Assembly (NCBI GenBank): GCA_937894955.1
Contig: CALAXO010000176.1
Coordinates: 1-5,230 of the forward strand
DNA: 5,230 nucleotides
Direction: 5' to 3'
Source: an uncultured Clostridia bacterium
Lineage (GTDB): Bacteria > Bacillota > Clostridia > Christensenellales > CAG-138
Shown here one piece after another: positions 1 through 5,230 of this stretch (the first letter of the stretch is position 1; every line of letters begins with the position of its first letter). A program made the position numbers and the translations under genes. Below the pieces are notes generated by a model. The model was not told where the DNA came from and searched no databases. It saw only the letters and a program-made list of their open reading frames with translations.

Positions 1-156
1 GGCTGCATCGAGTGCCGCCCAAGCGTTGTCGAGTTTGCGCATTGCTGCTGCTTCGCCTGCAATGACTTCGATGTTTTCCGCAAAAGCGGCAGCGGGAAGG
101 ACTGCAAACGCCATGATGAGCGCGAGCAGAACAGCCGTCAGTTTACGAGTTTTCAT
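1..156 (-). CDS. N-terminal part of a secreted protein of unknown function (runs off left edge)
   Basis: Reading the minus strand from the ATG at 156-154 gives 52 codons without a stop, continuing past the window edge. The start is supported by an AGGAGG ribosome binding site five bases upstream and a promoter further up. The protein opens with a textbook Sec signal peptide: basic residues (K2, R4, K5), a hydrophobic core of about 15 residues (L6-L20), then P21 and an AFA signal peptidase I site, so cleavage is expected after A26. The mature start (E27 onward) is alanine-rich and probably helical, with the segment M39-A52 alternating charged and small residues. No lipobox cysteine is seen, so it is probably released or wall-associated rather than a lipoprotein. 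I do not recognise a family from these 26 mature residues. It is transcribed away from the yicC operon and is probably unrelated in function. Confidence 0.85.
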   Translation of the reverse strand, partial: MKTRKLTAVLLALIMAFAVLPAAAFAENIEVIAGEAAAMRKLDNAWAALDAA

Positions 157-161
157 GTGTT

Positions 162-167
162 CCTCCT
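162..167 (-). promoter_or_regulatory. Ribosome binding site of the left secreted-protein gene
   Basis: The plus strand reads CCTCCT, i.e. AGGAGG on the minus strand, five bases before the ATG at 156-154. It is a perfect match to the anti-Shine-Dalgarno core and fixes the start of the signal-peptide gene, whose reading begins just before the basic n-region. Confidence 0.9.
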
Positions 168-216
168 GAGTTTTGCTTTGCGGCGGAAAACGATGAATGC
201 CAATTCTCTGCCGCAT

Positions 217-249
217 ATTATATTTTAGCATCTGCCCGCAGAATGTCAA
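217..249 (-). promoter_or_regulatory. Sigma-A-type promoter for the left secreted-protein gene
   Basis: On the minus strand a perfect -35 box TTGACA (249-244) is followed after 16 bases by TAAAAT (227-222), itself preceded by TGc, an extended -10 element. A perfect TATAAT (222-217) overlaps the end of this box but sits 21 bases from the -35, so TAAAAT is the better partner. Transcription would start near 215, giving a leader of about 60 bases before the ATG at 156. The near-consensus boxes suggest strong expression, in keeping with a secreted product. Confidence 0.75.
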
Positions 250-280
250 GAATAAAACATCGATCCTGACAAATTCAATG

Positions 281-293
281 TTTAACGTTTAAA
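281..293. repeat. Short inverted repeat TTTAA-CGT-TTAAA in the divergent promoter region
   Basis: Two perfect 5-base arms (281-285 and 289-293) flank CGT. The repeat lies between the two divergent promoters, 31 bases behind the -35 of the leftward one. It is short and AT-rich, so chance is a real possibility. It is listed because a second dyad (301-316) lies about 21 bases away centre to centre, close to two helical turns. A role as an operator half is inference only. Confidence 0.35.
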
Positions 294-300
294 ATCCATC

Positions 301-316
301 TCAAAACCCGTTTTGA
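301..316. repeat. 16-base inverted repeat, candidate operator between divergent promoters
   Basis: TCAAAACCCGTTTTGA consists of two perfect 7-base arms around a central CC. It ends 22 bases before the -35 box of the yicC promoter. It is not followed by a T-run, and no gene reads into it from either side, so it is not a terminator. Size, symmetry and place fit a binding site for a dimeric regulator. No regulator family is recognised from the sequence. Confidence 0.45.
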
Positions 317-338
317 ATGAATATACCGATTTCGGCTC

Positions 339-367
339 TTTTCACATCTGTGTTTCTATGGTATAAT
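339..367 (+). promoter_or_regulatory. Sigma-A-type promoter of the yicC operon
   Basis: A -35 box TTTTCA (339-344, four of six consensus bases) is followed after 17 bases by a perfect TATAAT (362-367). The bases TGg directly before it form an extended -10 element, which compensates for the weaker -35. Transcription would start near 374, leaving about 39 bases of leader before the GTG at 413. It is the only convincing promoter on the plus strand and probably drives yicC, gmk, rpoZ and priA. It also shows that the upstream in-frame ATG at 317 cannot be the yicC start from this promoter. Confidence 0.8.
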
Positions 368-387
368 AAAGCGATTTGGGGCATGTG

Positions 388-411
388 TTGCTCCGCATTT
401 CGGAGGTGCAA
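388..411 (+). promoter_or_regulatory. Leader hairpin covering the yicC ribosome binding site
   Basis: The yicC leader can fold with CTCCG (391-395) paired to CGGAG (401-405) around a 5-base loop. The helix extends by TTG (388-390) with CAA (409-411) across a 3-base bulge (406-408). The 3' arm contains most of the Shine-Dalgarno sequence GGAGGT (402-407), and the GTG start follows one base after the structure. If it forms, ribosome access to yicC would be limited. The pairing is seen in the sequence; regulation is inferred, and stability was not calculated. Confidence 0.45.
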
Positions 412-412
412 A

Positions 413-1291
413 GTGGCAAGAAGCATGACAGGGTTCGGTCATGCGGTCGTTTCAAAAGACGGCCGCGAATTGTCGATTGAACTTAAATCGGTCAATCATC
501 GCTTTTTGGATCTTGCGTTCAGAATGCCGCGCTCGCTTGCCTTTCTTGAGGACACGGCGCGGAACACGCTCGGCACAATGCTTGCGCGCGGCCATGTTGA
601 CATTTTTGCCAATTACCGCAACACGCGGAGCGATTCAAAAAAAGTTGAAATAAACATGCCGATGCTTTCGGCATACATGACCGCTGCCCGGCAGGCGGCG
701 GAGGAACTCGGCATTGAAAACGATCTGACACTGTCGCGTGCATTGAGACTGACGGATATCGTTTCCGTGACAGAGACCGACGACGACAGGCCCGCGCTTG
801 AGGAGCTTATGAAAGACGCCTTGACCCGCGCCGCAGACGAGCTTATCGCAATGCGTATGCGTGAAGGTGAAAGACTTTCTTCCGATGTAGAAATGCGGCT
901 CGGCGTGATTGCGGATATTCGCGAAAAAATTACTGAACGCGCCCCGCTTGTTGTTGAAGAACAGCGAAAAAAGCTTAACGAACGCATTGAAAGTCTGCTC
1001 TCCGAAGCGGAAATCGACAGGGCGCGCCTTGCAACCGAGATTGCGCTGTTCGCGGATAAAGTCAGCATCGATGAGGAACTTGTTCGTCTTTCGAGTCATA
1101 TTGCCGCGGCAGGCGAACTGCTTGAAAACAGCGGCTCTGTCGGCAGAAAACTGGATTTCATCGTTCAGGAAATGAATCGCGAGTTCAACACCATCGGTTC
1201 AAAAGCGAACGATAAAACAATTGCGTCTCTTGTTATCGACGGCAAAGCCGAGATTGAGAAGATGCGCGAACAGGTACAGAACTTCGAATGA
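413..1291 (+). CDS. yicC: YicC/YloC-family endoribonuclease
   Basis: This 292-residue protein matches the usual length of about 290 for the family. Family work describes YicC/YloC proteins as endoribonucleases acting on RNA in the cytoplasm, with roles in RNA turnover. The N-terminal domain (about 1-155) begins with the hallmark SMTGFG (4-9), followed by the E-KSVNHRFLD block (23-33) and ARGHVD (58-63). The C-terminal domain (about 205-292) carries ATEIALFADKVSIDEEL (207-223), RLSSH (225-229) and VGRKLDFIVQEMNREFNTI (243-261), then SKAND (263-267), and ends in the typical EKMREQVQNFE. The region between (about 155-205) is charged and probably coiled-coil. The GTG at 413 is chosen because GGAGGT lies five bases upstream and the SMTGFG motif then falls at residue 4, as in relatives. 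An in-frame ATG at 317 would add 32 atypical residues and lies upstream of the promoter. It is the first gene of the presumed operon, 99 bases before gmk. Confidence 0.95.
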   Translation: MARSMTGFGHAVVSKDGRELSIELKSVNHRFLDLAFRMPRSLAFLEDTARNTLGTMLARGHVDIFANYRNTRSDSKKVEINMPMLSAYMTAARQAAEELGIENDLTLSRALRLTDIVSVTETDDDRPALEELMKDALTRAADELIAMRMREGERLSSDVEMRLGVIADIREKITERAPLVVEEQRKKLNERIESLLSEAEIDRARLATEIALFADKVSIDEELVRLSSHIAAAGELLENSGSVGRKLDFIVQEMNREFNTIGSKANDKTIASLVIDGKAEIEKMREQVQNFE

Positions 1292-1375
1292 ACCTGAAAC
1301 CGAATTTCGGTATTCGTTCCGTGATTCGACAACAGTGCTGTGTGCGGTTTACACAAGGGCATCAAAAGAAATAAA

Positions 1376-1380
1376 GAGGG
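1376..1380 (+). promoter_or_regulatory. Ribosome binding site of gmk
   Basis: GAGGG ends ten bases before the ATG at 1391 and 13 before the second ATG at 1394. The shorter distance favours 1391 as the start. An earlier in-frame ATG at 1340 has no such site and would add 17 residues before the conserved core. The rest of the 99-base yicC-gmk gap shows no promoter, terminator or small gene that I can support. Confidence 0.65.
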
Positions 1381-1390
1381 TACAAACACT

Positions 1391-2017
1391 ATGATGAAAA
1401 AACGCGGCCTGCTGATCGTCATTTCCGGCCCTTCCGGCGTCGGCAAAGGCACTGTTGCAAACAGATTGCTTGAAAAACATGACAACATCTGCTTCTCCGT
1501 TTCTGCAACGACCCGCGCAATGCGTGAAGGCGAGGCGGAAGGCGTGAACTATTTTTATAAAACAACCGAGGAATTCGACGCAATGATAGAAAAGGGAGAA
1601 TTTCTCGAATATATGCGTGTGTTCGGCAAAAATTACTACGGCACACCGAGGAGCTACGTTGAATCAAAGCGCAGCGAAGGCATAAGCGTTTTGCTTGATA
1701 TCGATGTCAAAGGCGCAATGCACGTTAAGAACAATTGCCCCGATGCAATAACGATTTTTATCGCTCCGCCTTCACTGGCGGAGCTGCACAGGCGGCTTGT
1801 AGGCAGAGGAACGGAGAATCCAGAAGCGGTTGCCCGAAGGTTTGAAGAGGCGAGAACGGAACTTGAATACATTCCGAAATACGACTATGTTGTTGTGAAC
1901 GATGAAATTGAATCGGCCGTTCAAAACATCGAATGCATACTCAATGCCGTCAGATGCACTCCCGAATATAACCGCGAGCTTTTGCCCGCGCTGCTCGGCG
2001 AAACCTTTTCCGAGTGA
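1391..2017 (+). CDS. gmk: Guanylate kinase
   Basis: This 208-residue protein is the normal size for the bacterial enzyme (about 205). It phosphorylates GMP to GDP with ATP in the cytoplasm, an essential step of guanine nucleotide supply. The P-loop GPSGVGKGT is at 13-21. The GMP-binding region follows with SVSATTR (36-42), the R45-GE-EGVNYFY stretch (45-56) and YYGTP (82-86). DIDVKGA (103-109) is the family motif usually written DIDVQGA, here with lysine for glutamine. The lid region has RGTE (139-142) with RR at 149-150, and VVNDE (168-172) closes the active-site set. All catalytic blocks are present, so it should be active. The start at 1391 puts the P-loop at the usual distance from the N-terminus. 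It sits between yicC and rpoZ, as in many Firmicutes, and ends 97 bases before rpoZ with no terminator seen. Confidence 0.97.
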   Translation: MMKKRGLLIVISGPSGVGKGTVANRLLEKHDNICFSVSATTRAMREGEAEGVNYFYKTTEEFDAMIEKGEFLEYMRVFGKNYYGTPRSYVESKRSEGISVLLDIDVKGAMHVKNNCPDAITIFIAPPSLAELHRRLVGRGTENPEAVARRFEEARTELEYIPKYDYVVVNDEIESAVQNIECILNAVRCTPEYNRELLPALLGETFSE

Positions 2018-2102
2018 CGAACGGTGCAGCGGAAGGCAAAACTGCATAATAACCGTACAATAGTTTTAAATTGAGCGTTAAATAAATCGAATACATACTG
2101 TT

Positions 2103-2108
2103 GGAGGT
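2103..2108 (+). promoter_or_regulatory. Ribosome binding site of rpoZ
   Basis: GGAGGT lies six bases before the ATG at 2115 and confirms that start. The 97-base gap upstream is AT-rich. It contains a TACAAT (2056-2061) that resembles a -10 box but has no acceptable -35 at 16-18 bases, so I do not call a separate rpoZ promoter. Confidence 0.85.
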
Positions 2109-2114
2109 AACACA

Positions 2115-2336
2115 ATGAGTCACCAAATGAACCATCCGCCGGTTGTTGAACTGGAAAACATTGCGGGCTGCCGCTATATGCTCGTAACAGTTGTTGCGAA
2201 ACGCGCAAGGCAGCTGCTTGTTTCAAAGGAAGAATCATACGACAAAAAGCCTGTTGCAAAGGCGGTTGACGAACTGTACAACGGCGAGCTCTGCGTCAGG
2301 TATCCTGCCGAATACTATCAGACTTCCGAAAAATAA
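2115..2336 (+). CDS. rpoZ: DNA-directed RNA polymerase omega subunit
   Basis: This 73-residue protein is typical in size for Firmicute omega. Omega binds the beta-prime subunit, helping its folding and assembly into core RNA polymerase. The family signature is clear: the helix CRYMLVTVVAKRARQL (19-34) corresponds to the conserved block ending in AKRARQL, followed by KKPVAKAVDELYNGEL (44-59), which matches the KPV-A-EE/DEL-G element. The N-terminus (MSHQMNHPPV) is more variable and unlike the usual short leader. The gene order gmk-rpoZ-priA supports the call. It ends 66 bases before priA. Confidence 0.93.
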   Translation: MSHQMNHPPVVELENIAGCRYMLVTVVAKRARQLLVSKEESYDKKPVAKAVDELYNGELCVRYPAEYYQTSEK

Positions 2337-2378
2337 TCCGTAACTGCGGAACATTCAAATCAAGCTTTATATGTTATG

Positions 2379-2390
2379 CGCCGAAAGGCG
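2379..2390 (+). promoter_or_regulatory. GNRA-capped hairpin next to the priA ribosome binding site
   Basis: CGCC (2379-2382) and GGCG (2387-2390) can pair as a perfect four-base GC stem closed by GAAA, a GNRA tetraloop. It abuts, and shares one G with, the ribosome binding site GGGGGTG (2390-2396) of priA. There is no T-run after it, so it is not a terminator. It could influence priA translation or protect an RNA end; that is inference. Confidence 0.4.
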
Positions 2391-2396
2391 GGGGTG
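2390..2396 (+). promoter_or_regulatory. Ribosome binding site of priA
   Basis: GGGGGTG lies six bases before the ATG at 2403. It pairs less perfectly with 16S rRNA than GGAGG, but it decides the start. The alternative in-frame ATG at 2376 lies upstream of this site, lacks its own, and would prepend nine residues (MRRKAGVNS) to the usual MFARVIVDI opening of PriA. Confidence 0.7.
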
Positions 2397-2402
2397 AACA
2401 GC

Positions 2403-4658
2403 ATGTTTGCAAGGGTAATAGTTGATATTTCAAATGCCAATGTAAACAGGCTGTTTACTTATGCCGTTCCGGAAGAAATCAGTCTGTGCGAAGGGCAGCG
2501 CGTTATCGTTCCGTTCGGGCGAGGGAACCGACCGATTGAGGGCTTTGTGCTTAAACTTGTTGATGAACCGGGAACGGAGCGTGAGCTTAAATCTGTTGTG
2601 CGAACGATTGAACCATACTCGGTGCTGCTGCCCGATCAGCTCAAGCTTGCGGATTGGATGTGCAAAGCGTACCATTGCACAACCGCCGATGCACTTCGGG
2701 TCATGATTCCCGCCGCGCTGCGCGGTTCAAAAGTCAAAGAAAAAAAGGTGCGCACTCTGCACATTGCCGACAATCTTGACATTGATGCCGTGCGCGCTTC
2801 AATGCTGAAAAAAGACGGAACGCCGCGCGCGCCGAAGCAGTTTGAAGTTTTTTCTCTGCTTTTATCGGGCAGAGCGGAGCTTTCCGCAAGCGATATAAAT
2901 GCGTTCGTGCCCGGTGCGGGCGCAGCTGTTGCCGCACTTGTAAAAAAGGGCATTCTTGTTGAACAAGGGCGCGAAACCTATCGAAATCCTTTTGCAAACA
3001 GAGATATTCAGTCGACGGAGCCGCTGCCGCTTCTTCCGGCGCAGCAAAACGCACTTGAAAAAATCAAATCCGCCGATGCCGGAAGCTGTCTGCTTCTTCA
3101 CGGTGTCACGGGGAGCGGAAAGACCGAAGTTTATATGCAGGCAATTGCGGACGTGCTTGAAAACGGCGGCGGCGCAATTGTTCTTGTCCCGGAAATATCA
3201 TTGACACCGCAGACAACGGATAGATTCAGAAGCAGATTCGGAAACAATGTTGCCGTTCTGCACAGCCATTTGAGCGACGGTGAACGTTTTGACGAATGGC
3301 GGCGGATACGTTTCGGCAAGGCAAGGGTCGTTGTCGGCGCAAGGTCGGCGGTGTTTGCGCCGGTGGAAAATCTGCGTATTATCATAATCGACGAAGAACA
3401 TGAACCGAGCTATTATTCCGAAATAACTCCAAAGTATTCCGCTGCCGAAGCTGCACTGCGCCGGGTTAAGCTCTGCGGTGCAAAATTGGTTCTCGGCAGT
3501 GCGACTCCGTCGATCACAACATACTGTCGTGCAAAGCGGGGCAGATACATACTGCTGGAAATGCCGGACAGAATAAACGGCGTTCCGATGCCGAAAGTTG
3601 ATGTTGTTGACATGCGCGAGGAGTTTTTGAGCGGTAACAACAGCATTTTTTCGAGCTTGATGATAAAGCGGCTGAAAGAATGCCTTGAGAAACACGAACA
3701 GGCGATTCTGTTTCTCAACAGGCGCGGTTATTCATCCCATGCCGAATGCCGCGCGTGCGGATTTGTGTTCACCTGCCCGAACTGCGATGTTGCATTGACC
3801 TATCACAGGTTTGATGAGTCACTCCGCTGCCACTATTGCGGGGCGAATTATAAAATGCCGAAAACCTGTCCGTCCTGCGGCAGGGAGTACATCAAATACA
3901 CGGGAATCGGAACTCAGCAGGTTGAGGAACAGCTGAAACTTGTGTTTCCGAATGTGCGCTGTTTGAGAATGGATATGGACACAACAAGCGGAAAAACCGC
4001 ACATCGTGATATACTTGATGCATTCACGCGGCGCGAGGCTGATGTGCTTATAGGCACGCAAATGGTGGCAAAGGGGCTTGATATTCCGAATGTGACGCTT
4101 GTCGGCGTCGTGTTTGCTGATTCAACACTTTTCCATTCGGATTTCCGCAGCAGCGAACGTACATTTCAGCTTTTGACTCAGGTCGCGGGTCGTGCCGGCC
4201 GTGCCGATAAAGAAGGACGCGTCGTGATTCAGACCAACGCGCCGGGACACCGCGCAATACGGCTCTGCACGAAGCATGATTATAAAACATTCTATAATCT
4301 CGAAATCGGAGACCGACTGCGGACGCTGTTTCCTCCGTTTGCGGTATTTGTGCGGGCGCAATTCGCCTGTGCCGATGAAAACGCGGCGGCGGATGCGGCG
4401 GAAAGGTTTGCAAACGGCGTGACAAAAACCATTTTAACTGCATTAAAACCCGCAAACGCAGAAAATGAGCTTGTTTTCGCACTCGCGGGTGCCGCGCCGA
4501 TTCGCCGCAGGGAGGGGCTGTTCCGCTATGCGGTTATAATTAAGCTGGTTCGCACCGCAAATACAGCAGCAGCAATCAATGCAATATACGCTTTCAGCGA
4601 CGGCTGTGCGGATGAATGCTATCGCGGCATTGAAGTCAACCCGCAGGATATGCTTTGA
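2403..4658 (+). CDS. priA: Primosomal protein N' (replication restart helicase PriA)
   Basis: PriA is a 3'-to-5' superfamily 2 DNA helicase that recognises stalled or collapsed forks and reloads the replisome. The 751-residue protein is full length (E. coli 732, B. subtilis about 805). The 3'-DNA-binding domain covers about 1-100, with the typical ARVIVDIS opening and VIVPFGRGNRPIEGFV (34-49); a winged-helix region follows (about 110-195). Helicase lobe 1 has Walker A GVTGSGKT (234-241), PEISLTPQ (263-270), the DEEH box (330-333) and GSATPS (365-370). Eight cysteines (449, 452, 458, 461, 476, 479, 489, 492) form the two zinc sites. Lobe 2 has GIGTQQVEE (501-509), motif V IGTQMVAKGLDIPNV (550-564) and motif VI QVAGRAGR (593-600). 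The C-terminal domain reaches VNPQDML. No motif is missing, so it should be active. It is the last clearly recognised gene of the operon. Confidence 0.98.
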   Translation: MFARVIVDISNANVNRLFTYAVPEEISLCEGQRVIVPFGRGNRPIEGFVLKLVDEPGTERELKSVVRTIEPYSVLLPDQLKLADWMCKAYHCTTADALRVMIPAALRGSKVKEKKVRTLHIADNLDIDAVRASMLKKDGTPRAPKQFEVFSLLLSGRAELSASDINAFVPGAGAAVAALVKKGILVEQGRETYRNPFANRDIQSTEPLPLLPAQQNALEKIKSADAGSCLLLHGVTGSGKTEVYMQAIADVLENGGGAIVLVPEISLTPQTTDRFRSRFGNNVAVLHSHLSDGERFDEWRRIRFGKARVVVGARSAVFAPVENLRIIIIDEEHEPSYYSEITPKYSAAEAALRRVKLCGAKLVLGSATPSITTYCRAKRGRYILLEMPDRINGVPMPKVDVVDMREEFLSGNNSIFSSLMIKRLKECLEKHEQAILFLNRRGYSSHAECRACGFVFTCPNCDVALTYHRFDESLRCHYCGANYKMPKTCPSCGREYIKYTGIGTQQVEEQLKLVFPNVRCLRMDMDTTSGKTAHRDILDAFTRREADVLIGTQMVAKGLDIPNVTLVGVVFADSTLFHSDFRSSERTFQLLTQVAGRAGRADKEGRVVIQTNAPGHRAIRLCTKHDYKTFYNLEIGDRLRTLFPPFAVFVRAQFACADENAAADAAERFANGVTKTILTALKPANAENELVFALAGAAPIRRREGLFRYAVIIKLVRTANTAAAINAIYAFSDGCADECYRGIEVNPQDML

Positions 4659-4702
4659 CAGAATAACAAACCCGCAGCGGAAAGCGGAAAAAGATACGAA
4701 CT

Positions 4703-5230
4703 ATGAACGGATTGAATGCATTAAAAATGCGGCAGGAGCCGAAGCGCGGCGCAAAACTTGCCGAAAAACTTAAATGTGAAAAGAGCAGCATACACTATCT
4801 CAGCATTTTGAACGGAAATACGCGGGGACTTGTTTGGACGGATGATCCGACGGCACCGCGGCTTGCGGTCGTATACAGCTATCTTTTGGGCGGATTCCAG
4901 ATAATGGGAGCTCCGCTGCAAACGGCGGAGGAATATGCCGCTTTCCGTCTGTTTTTTGAGAACAAAGTATTTCCGTTGGCAAAAGATGAATTTGAACTGA
5001 GTGAATTTGCATATTCCGCCGACACGGAAGAGCTTTCGAATATGATGCGCGTTGTTTTTTTCGACAAAGAGCTGTTTGAACAGAAACAGCTTGTTTATCG
5101 CACGGCAGAAGAATACAGCGCGGCGGAAATGCCGTTCATTCATGCGGCAGAGGGGCGGCCGATGCGCATTCGGCGTGCCTCGGAAAGCTTTTTGCGCGAA
5201 AATGCCGATTTTGCCGGGGCTTATCTTCCC
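4703..5230 (+). CDS. Probable GNAT-type acetyltransferase, N-terminal lobe (runs off right edge)
   Basis: An open frame of 176 codons runs from the ATG at 4703 to the window edge without a stop. The frame is closed upstream by TAA at 4664-4666, and 4703 is its first ATG. The ribosome binding site is weak (GGAAAAAG, 4686-4693). Nothing overlaps it on either strand but shadow frames. Residues about 33-75 (LSILNGNTRGLVWTDDP, then APRLAVV and LGGFQIMGAP) resemble the opening of the GNAT family related to ZmaR (Pfam GNAT_acetyltran type), where a G-x-V-x-x-DDP-x-x-P-R/K stretch is followed by a hydrophobic strand and a G-rich turn. The next part, with a FFDKELFEQKQLVYRT segment (112-127), also fits the R/K-x-x-Y helix-to-strand part of that family. 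The acetyl-CoA-binding half would lie beyond the edge, so the call rests on resemblance. The gene begins 44 bases after priA, where def is common in related genomes. Confidence 0.55.
   Translation, partial: MNGLNALKMRQEPKRGAKLAEKLKCEKSSIHYLSILNGNTRGLVWTDDPTAPRLAVVYSYLLGGFQIMGAPLQTAEEYAAFRLFFENKVFPLAKDEFELSEFAYSADTEELSNMMRVVFFDKELFEQKQLVYRTAEEYSAAEMPFIHAAEGRPMRIRRASESFLRENADFAGAYLP

Noticed and set aside
317..412. N-terminal extension of yicC from the ATG at 317
   Set aside because: It contains the extended -10 promoter (359-367) and the leader hairpin, has no ribosome binding site before the ATG, and adds 32 residues not found in the family; the GTG at 413 has GGAGGT and places SMTGFG correctly.
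613..1099. Long minus-strand open frames opposite yicC (151 and 154 codons)
   Set aside because: Both are antisense shadows of a well-supported gene, overlap each other, lack ribosome binding sites and have low-complexity serine- or arginine-rich translations.
1299..1311. Palindrome ACCGAATTTCGGT just after the yicC stop, possible terminator
   Set aside because: The stem is only five to six base pairs with a tiny loop and no T-run follows, so it does not fit an intrinsic terminator.
2038..2067. AAAACT...AGTTTT inverted repeat in the gmk-rpoZ gap, possible terminator
   Set aside because: The arms are six bases with almost no GC pairs and an 18-base loop, and the T-run is inside the stem rather than after it.
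2071..2099. TTGAGC with CATACT 17 bases later, possible rpoZ promoter
   Set aside because: The -10 matches only four of six bases and transcription would start inside the ribosome binding site, leaving no usable leader.
4579..4773. Small plus-strand frame overlapping the end of priA (64 codons)
   Set aside because: It starts inside the conserved C-terminal part of priA in another frame, has no ribosome binding site and overlaps the start of the next gene.
4721..5143. Minus-strand open frame of 140 codons near the right edge
   Set aside because: It lies opposite the plus-strand frame from 4703, which continues the operon, starts close behind priA and shows family resemblance; the minus frame has a basic, cysteine-rich composition typical of shadows.
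1..5230. CRISPR arrays, tRNA or rRNA genes, insertion sequences, phage or defence genes
   Set aside because: No regularly spaced repeats, no tRNA-like cloverleaf, no transposase or recombinase motif and no long terminal repeats were seen when reading both strands.

Overview
The window looks like ordinary chromosomal DNA from a Gram-positive bacterium, most likely an uncultured Clostridia-type Firmicute. The reasons are the gene order yicC-gmk-rpoZ-priA, the strong AGGAGG-type ribosome binding sites, sigma-A-like promoters with TGn-extended -10 boxes, roughly balanced GC content and normal use of TGA as a stop. This assignment is inference; no rRNA or other phylogenetic marker search could be run.

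Layout. At the left edge (1-156, minus strand) is the first 52 codons of a secreted protein with a clear signal peptide; its function cannot be told. It is divergent from everything else. The 256-base gap at 157-412 holds a well-formed promoter for each direction and, between them, two short inverted repeats. It ends with a hairpin that covers the ribosome binding site of the first plus-strand gene. From 413 to the right edge all genes lie on the plus strand: yicC (YicC/YloC-family endoribonuclease, GTG start at 413), gmk (guanylate kinase), rpoZ (RNA polymerase omega), priA (replication restart helicase), and a protein cut off by the right edge (4703-5230) that resembles the N-terminal lobe of a GNAT-type acetyltransferase.

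The plus-strand genes are separated by 99, 97, 66 and 44 bases. No convincing intrinsic terminator lies between them and the only clear promoter is upstream of yicC, so they probably form one housekeeping operon linking RNA turnover, GTP-precursor supply, transcription and replication restart. The arrangement is a shortened form of the order known from Bacillus and many Clostridia: no remA is found between yicC and gmk, no coaBC between rpoZ and priA, and the gene after priA is not def.

No new defence, mobile or RNA system was found. The observations most worth checking are the regulatory ones (dyads in the divergent region, leader hairpins of yicC and priA) and the identity of the two edge-truncated proteins.
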